From Pseudomonadota bacterium (lineage in GTDB: Bacteria > Pseudomonadota > Alphaproteobacteria > Acetobacterales > Acetobacteraceae), in NCBI GenBank assembly GCA_021808205.1, contig JAKBCD010000071.1:1-7506 (forward strand): a stretch of 7,506 nucleotides of DNA, written 5' to 3'. Made by a program: the position numbers and the translations under genes. Below are positions 6,513 to 7,506 of this stretch, piece after piece. The notes under the pieces were generated by a model, which was given only the letters and a program-made list of their open reading frames with translations, had not been told where the DNA came from and ran no database searches. Every line of letters starts with the position of its first letter. The stretch's first letter is position 1.

Positions 6513-7174
6513 TATCTGAAAAAATGAAGGAAAACCAAGCCACCTGGGAGGTTTCGCCGGGCCTGACGGATTACGATATCGCCATCGCTAGAATGCAGGA
6601 GCGGATTACCGCCATCCGCGAAGGCAGGGCTGGGGAGCTGGTCTGGCTCGTCCAGCACCCGCCGCTTTACACCGAGGGCACCTCCGCCAAGGCGGCGGAT
6701 TTGCAGGATCCGACGCGCTTTCCCACCTTCAAGGCAGGGCGCGGCGGGCAATGGACCTATCACGGCCCCGGCCAGCGCGTGGCTTATGTGATGCTGGATT
6801 TAACCCGCGCCCATGGCAGCGTGCCGGCACGCGATGTGCGCTGCTTTGTCGCCGGGCTGGAACGCTGGGTGATCGAGACTCTGAAGGAATTCGGCGTGAA
6901 AGGCGAAATACGAGAGGGGCGCGTCGGCATCTGGGTGGATCGGCCTGATGGGCGAGAGGAGAAGATCGGCGCCATCGGCGTGCGAGTCTCGCGCTGGGTA
7001 ACCTGGCATGGACTGGCCTTGAACGTGGCACCCGATCTCTCCCACTTCAGCGGCATCGTACCCTGTGGCATCGCTGAACATGGCGTCACCAGCCTGCAGG
7101 CGCTGGGTGTGCAGGCCGGCATGAGCGATGTGGATGCGGCGTTGAAACGCAATTGGGGCAAGGTTTTTGGATGA
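6494..7174 (+). CDS. lipB: Octanoyl-[acyl-carrier-protein]:protein N-octanoyltransferase (LipB)
   Basis: This 226-residue cytoplasmic enzyme transfers octanoate from acyl carrier protein to lipoyl domains of 2-oxoacid dehydrogenases and the glycine cleavage H protein; LipA then inserts sulfur. Family motifs are clear: [16 protein letters not shown], the substrate site [12 protein letters not shown] (83-94), the catalytic Lys157 in [11 protein letters not shown], and the catalytic Cys191 in [22 protein letters not shown] between them is also typical. Length is slightly above the E. coli enzyme (213). The ATG at 6494 has GGGAG at 6479-6483, ten bases upstream, and is preferred. The in-frame ATG at 6524 gives a shorter tail and has no ribosome site, but remains possible because a tRNA promoter appears to cover the first start. 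lipA is not in the window. Confidence 0.96.
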   Translation: MISGPAISEKMKENQATWEVSPGLTDYDIAIARMQERITAIREGRAGELVWLVQHPPLYTEGTSAKAADLQDPTRFPTFKAGRGGQWTYHGPGQRVAYVMLDLTRAHGSVPARDVRCFVAGLERWVIETLKEFGVKGEIREGRVGIWVDRPDGREEKIGAIGVRVSRWVTWHGLALNVAPDLSHFSGIVPCGIAEHGVTSLQALGVQAGMSDVDAALKRNWGKVFG

Positions 7175-7236
7175 AAGCCAACGAGCGAAAGCCGGTTTGC
7201 GTGACGCTGACACGCGCGCCAGTGCGCCCCATATGA
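7171..7236 (+). CDS. Possible 21-codon ORF linking lipB to the monooxygenase gene
   Basis: The ATG at 7171 overlaps the lipB stop as ATGA, and its own TGA (7234-7236) overlaps the ATG at 7233 of the next gene. AAGG at 7160-7163, seven bases before the start, could serve as a ribosome site inside lipB. The product would be a basic 21-residue peptide beginning [10 protein letters not shown], with no recognised motif. It may be a coupling ORF that carries ribosomes to the next start, which has no Shine-Dalgarno of its own, or simply chance. Confidence 0.25.
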   Translation: MKANERKPVCVTLTRAPVRPI

Positions 7237-7506
7237 ACATCATGAAACTTTCCGTGCTCGACCAATCCCCCATCCGCTCCAACGCCTCGCCGGATGTCTC
7301 CATTCGCGAATCAATCGCCCTGGCGCAGGCTTGCGAGGGCTTTGGCTATCACCGCTATTGGCTCTCGGAGCATCACAGCTCCGGCGCGGTGGCGGGCTCA
7401 GCGCCGGAGATTCTGGCCGCAGCCATCGCCAGCACCACCAGCCGCATCCGCGTGGGGGCAGCGGGCATCATGCTGCCGCATTATGCGGCGCTGAAAGTGG
7501 CGGAGC
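7233..7506 (+). CDS. Luciferase-like flavin monooxygenase (LLM class), N-terminal 91 codons; 3' end outside window
   Basis: The frame is open from the ATG at 7233 to the window end. The N-terminus MKLSVLDQSPIR, then GFGYHRYWLSEHHSS, AGSAPEILAAAIASTTSRIRVGAAGIMLPHYAALKVAE, matches the bacterial luciferase-like TIM-barrel family, in particular the MsnO8/group 1 type with LDQSP, EHH and LPHY...KVAE. Such proteins bind reduced FMN or F420 in the cytoplasm; group 1 members are usually presumed FMN-dependent and their substrates are mostly unknown. The ATG at 7242 would begin directly at MKLSV, the commonest family start, so it is an equally possible start; neither has a Shine-Dalgarno. The gene follows lipB by 58 bases and may be cotranscribed with it. 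The family call is firm and the reaction is not known. Confidence 0.88.
   Translation, partial: MNIMKLSVLDQSPIRSNASPDVSIRESIALAQACEGFGYHRYWLSEHHSSGAVAGSAPEILAAAIASTTSRIRVGAAGIMLPHYAALKVAE

Overview
This is a GC-rich window of ordinary chromosomal character from an alphaproteobacterium. A tri-haem cytochrome c of the membrane alcohol/gluconate dehydrogenase type, the LpxB, LipB and hybrid malic enzyme sequences, and short TTTAGAGC-type intergenic palindromes together suggest an acetic-acid-bacterium relative (Acetobacteraceae). That placement comes from recalled family resemblance, not from a search.

Layout. Bases 1-3565 carry four plus-strand genes: the 3' end of a polyphosphate kinase 2 gene, hisI (histidine biosynthesis), a secreted tri-haem cytochrome c with an unusual C-terminal extension, and lpxB (lipid A synthesis). 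lpxB is followed by a nested hairpin with a T run, a probable terminator. Bases 3566-3991 have no gene. They hold a dense cluster of palindromes and half-palindromes sharing the octamer TTTAGAGC/GCTCTAAA, lying between the converging ends of lpxB and maeB. The minus strand then carries maeB (malic enzyme with a C-terminal phosphotransacetylase-like domain; true start at 6268) and, upstream of it, a tRNA-Leu(GAG) with an encoded CCA. Divergently on the plus strand lie lipB (octanoyltransferase for lipoate synthesis) and the first 91 codons of a luciferase-like flavin monooxygenase. A possible 21-codon ORF joins these two through overlapping stop and start codons at both ends.

The genes are mostly unrelated housekeeping functions: polyphosphate/nucleotide metabolism, histidine, periplasmic electron transfer, outer membrane, C4/C3 carbon flow and lipoate. 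I see no phage, insertion sequence, CRISPR array, toxin-antitoxin or defence module, and no clear new multi-gene system. The points most worth a second look are the orphan cytochrome with its cysteine-containing tail, the palindrome cluster, the tRNA promoter that appears to lie across the lipB start, and the overlapping mini-ORF after lipB.
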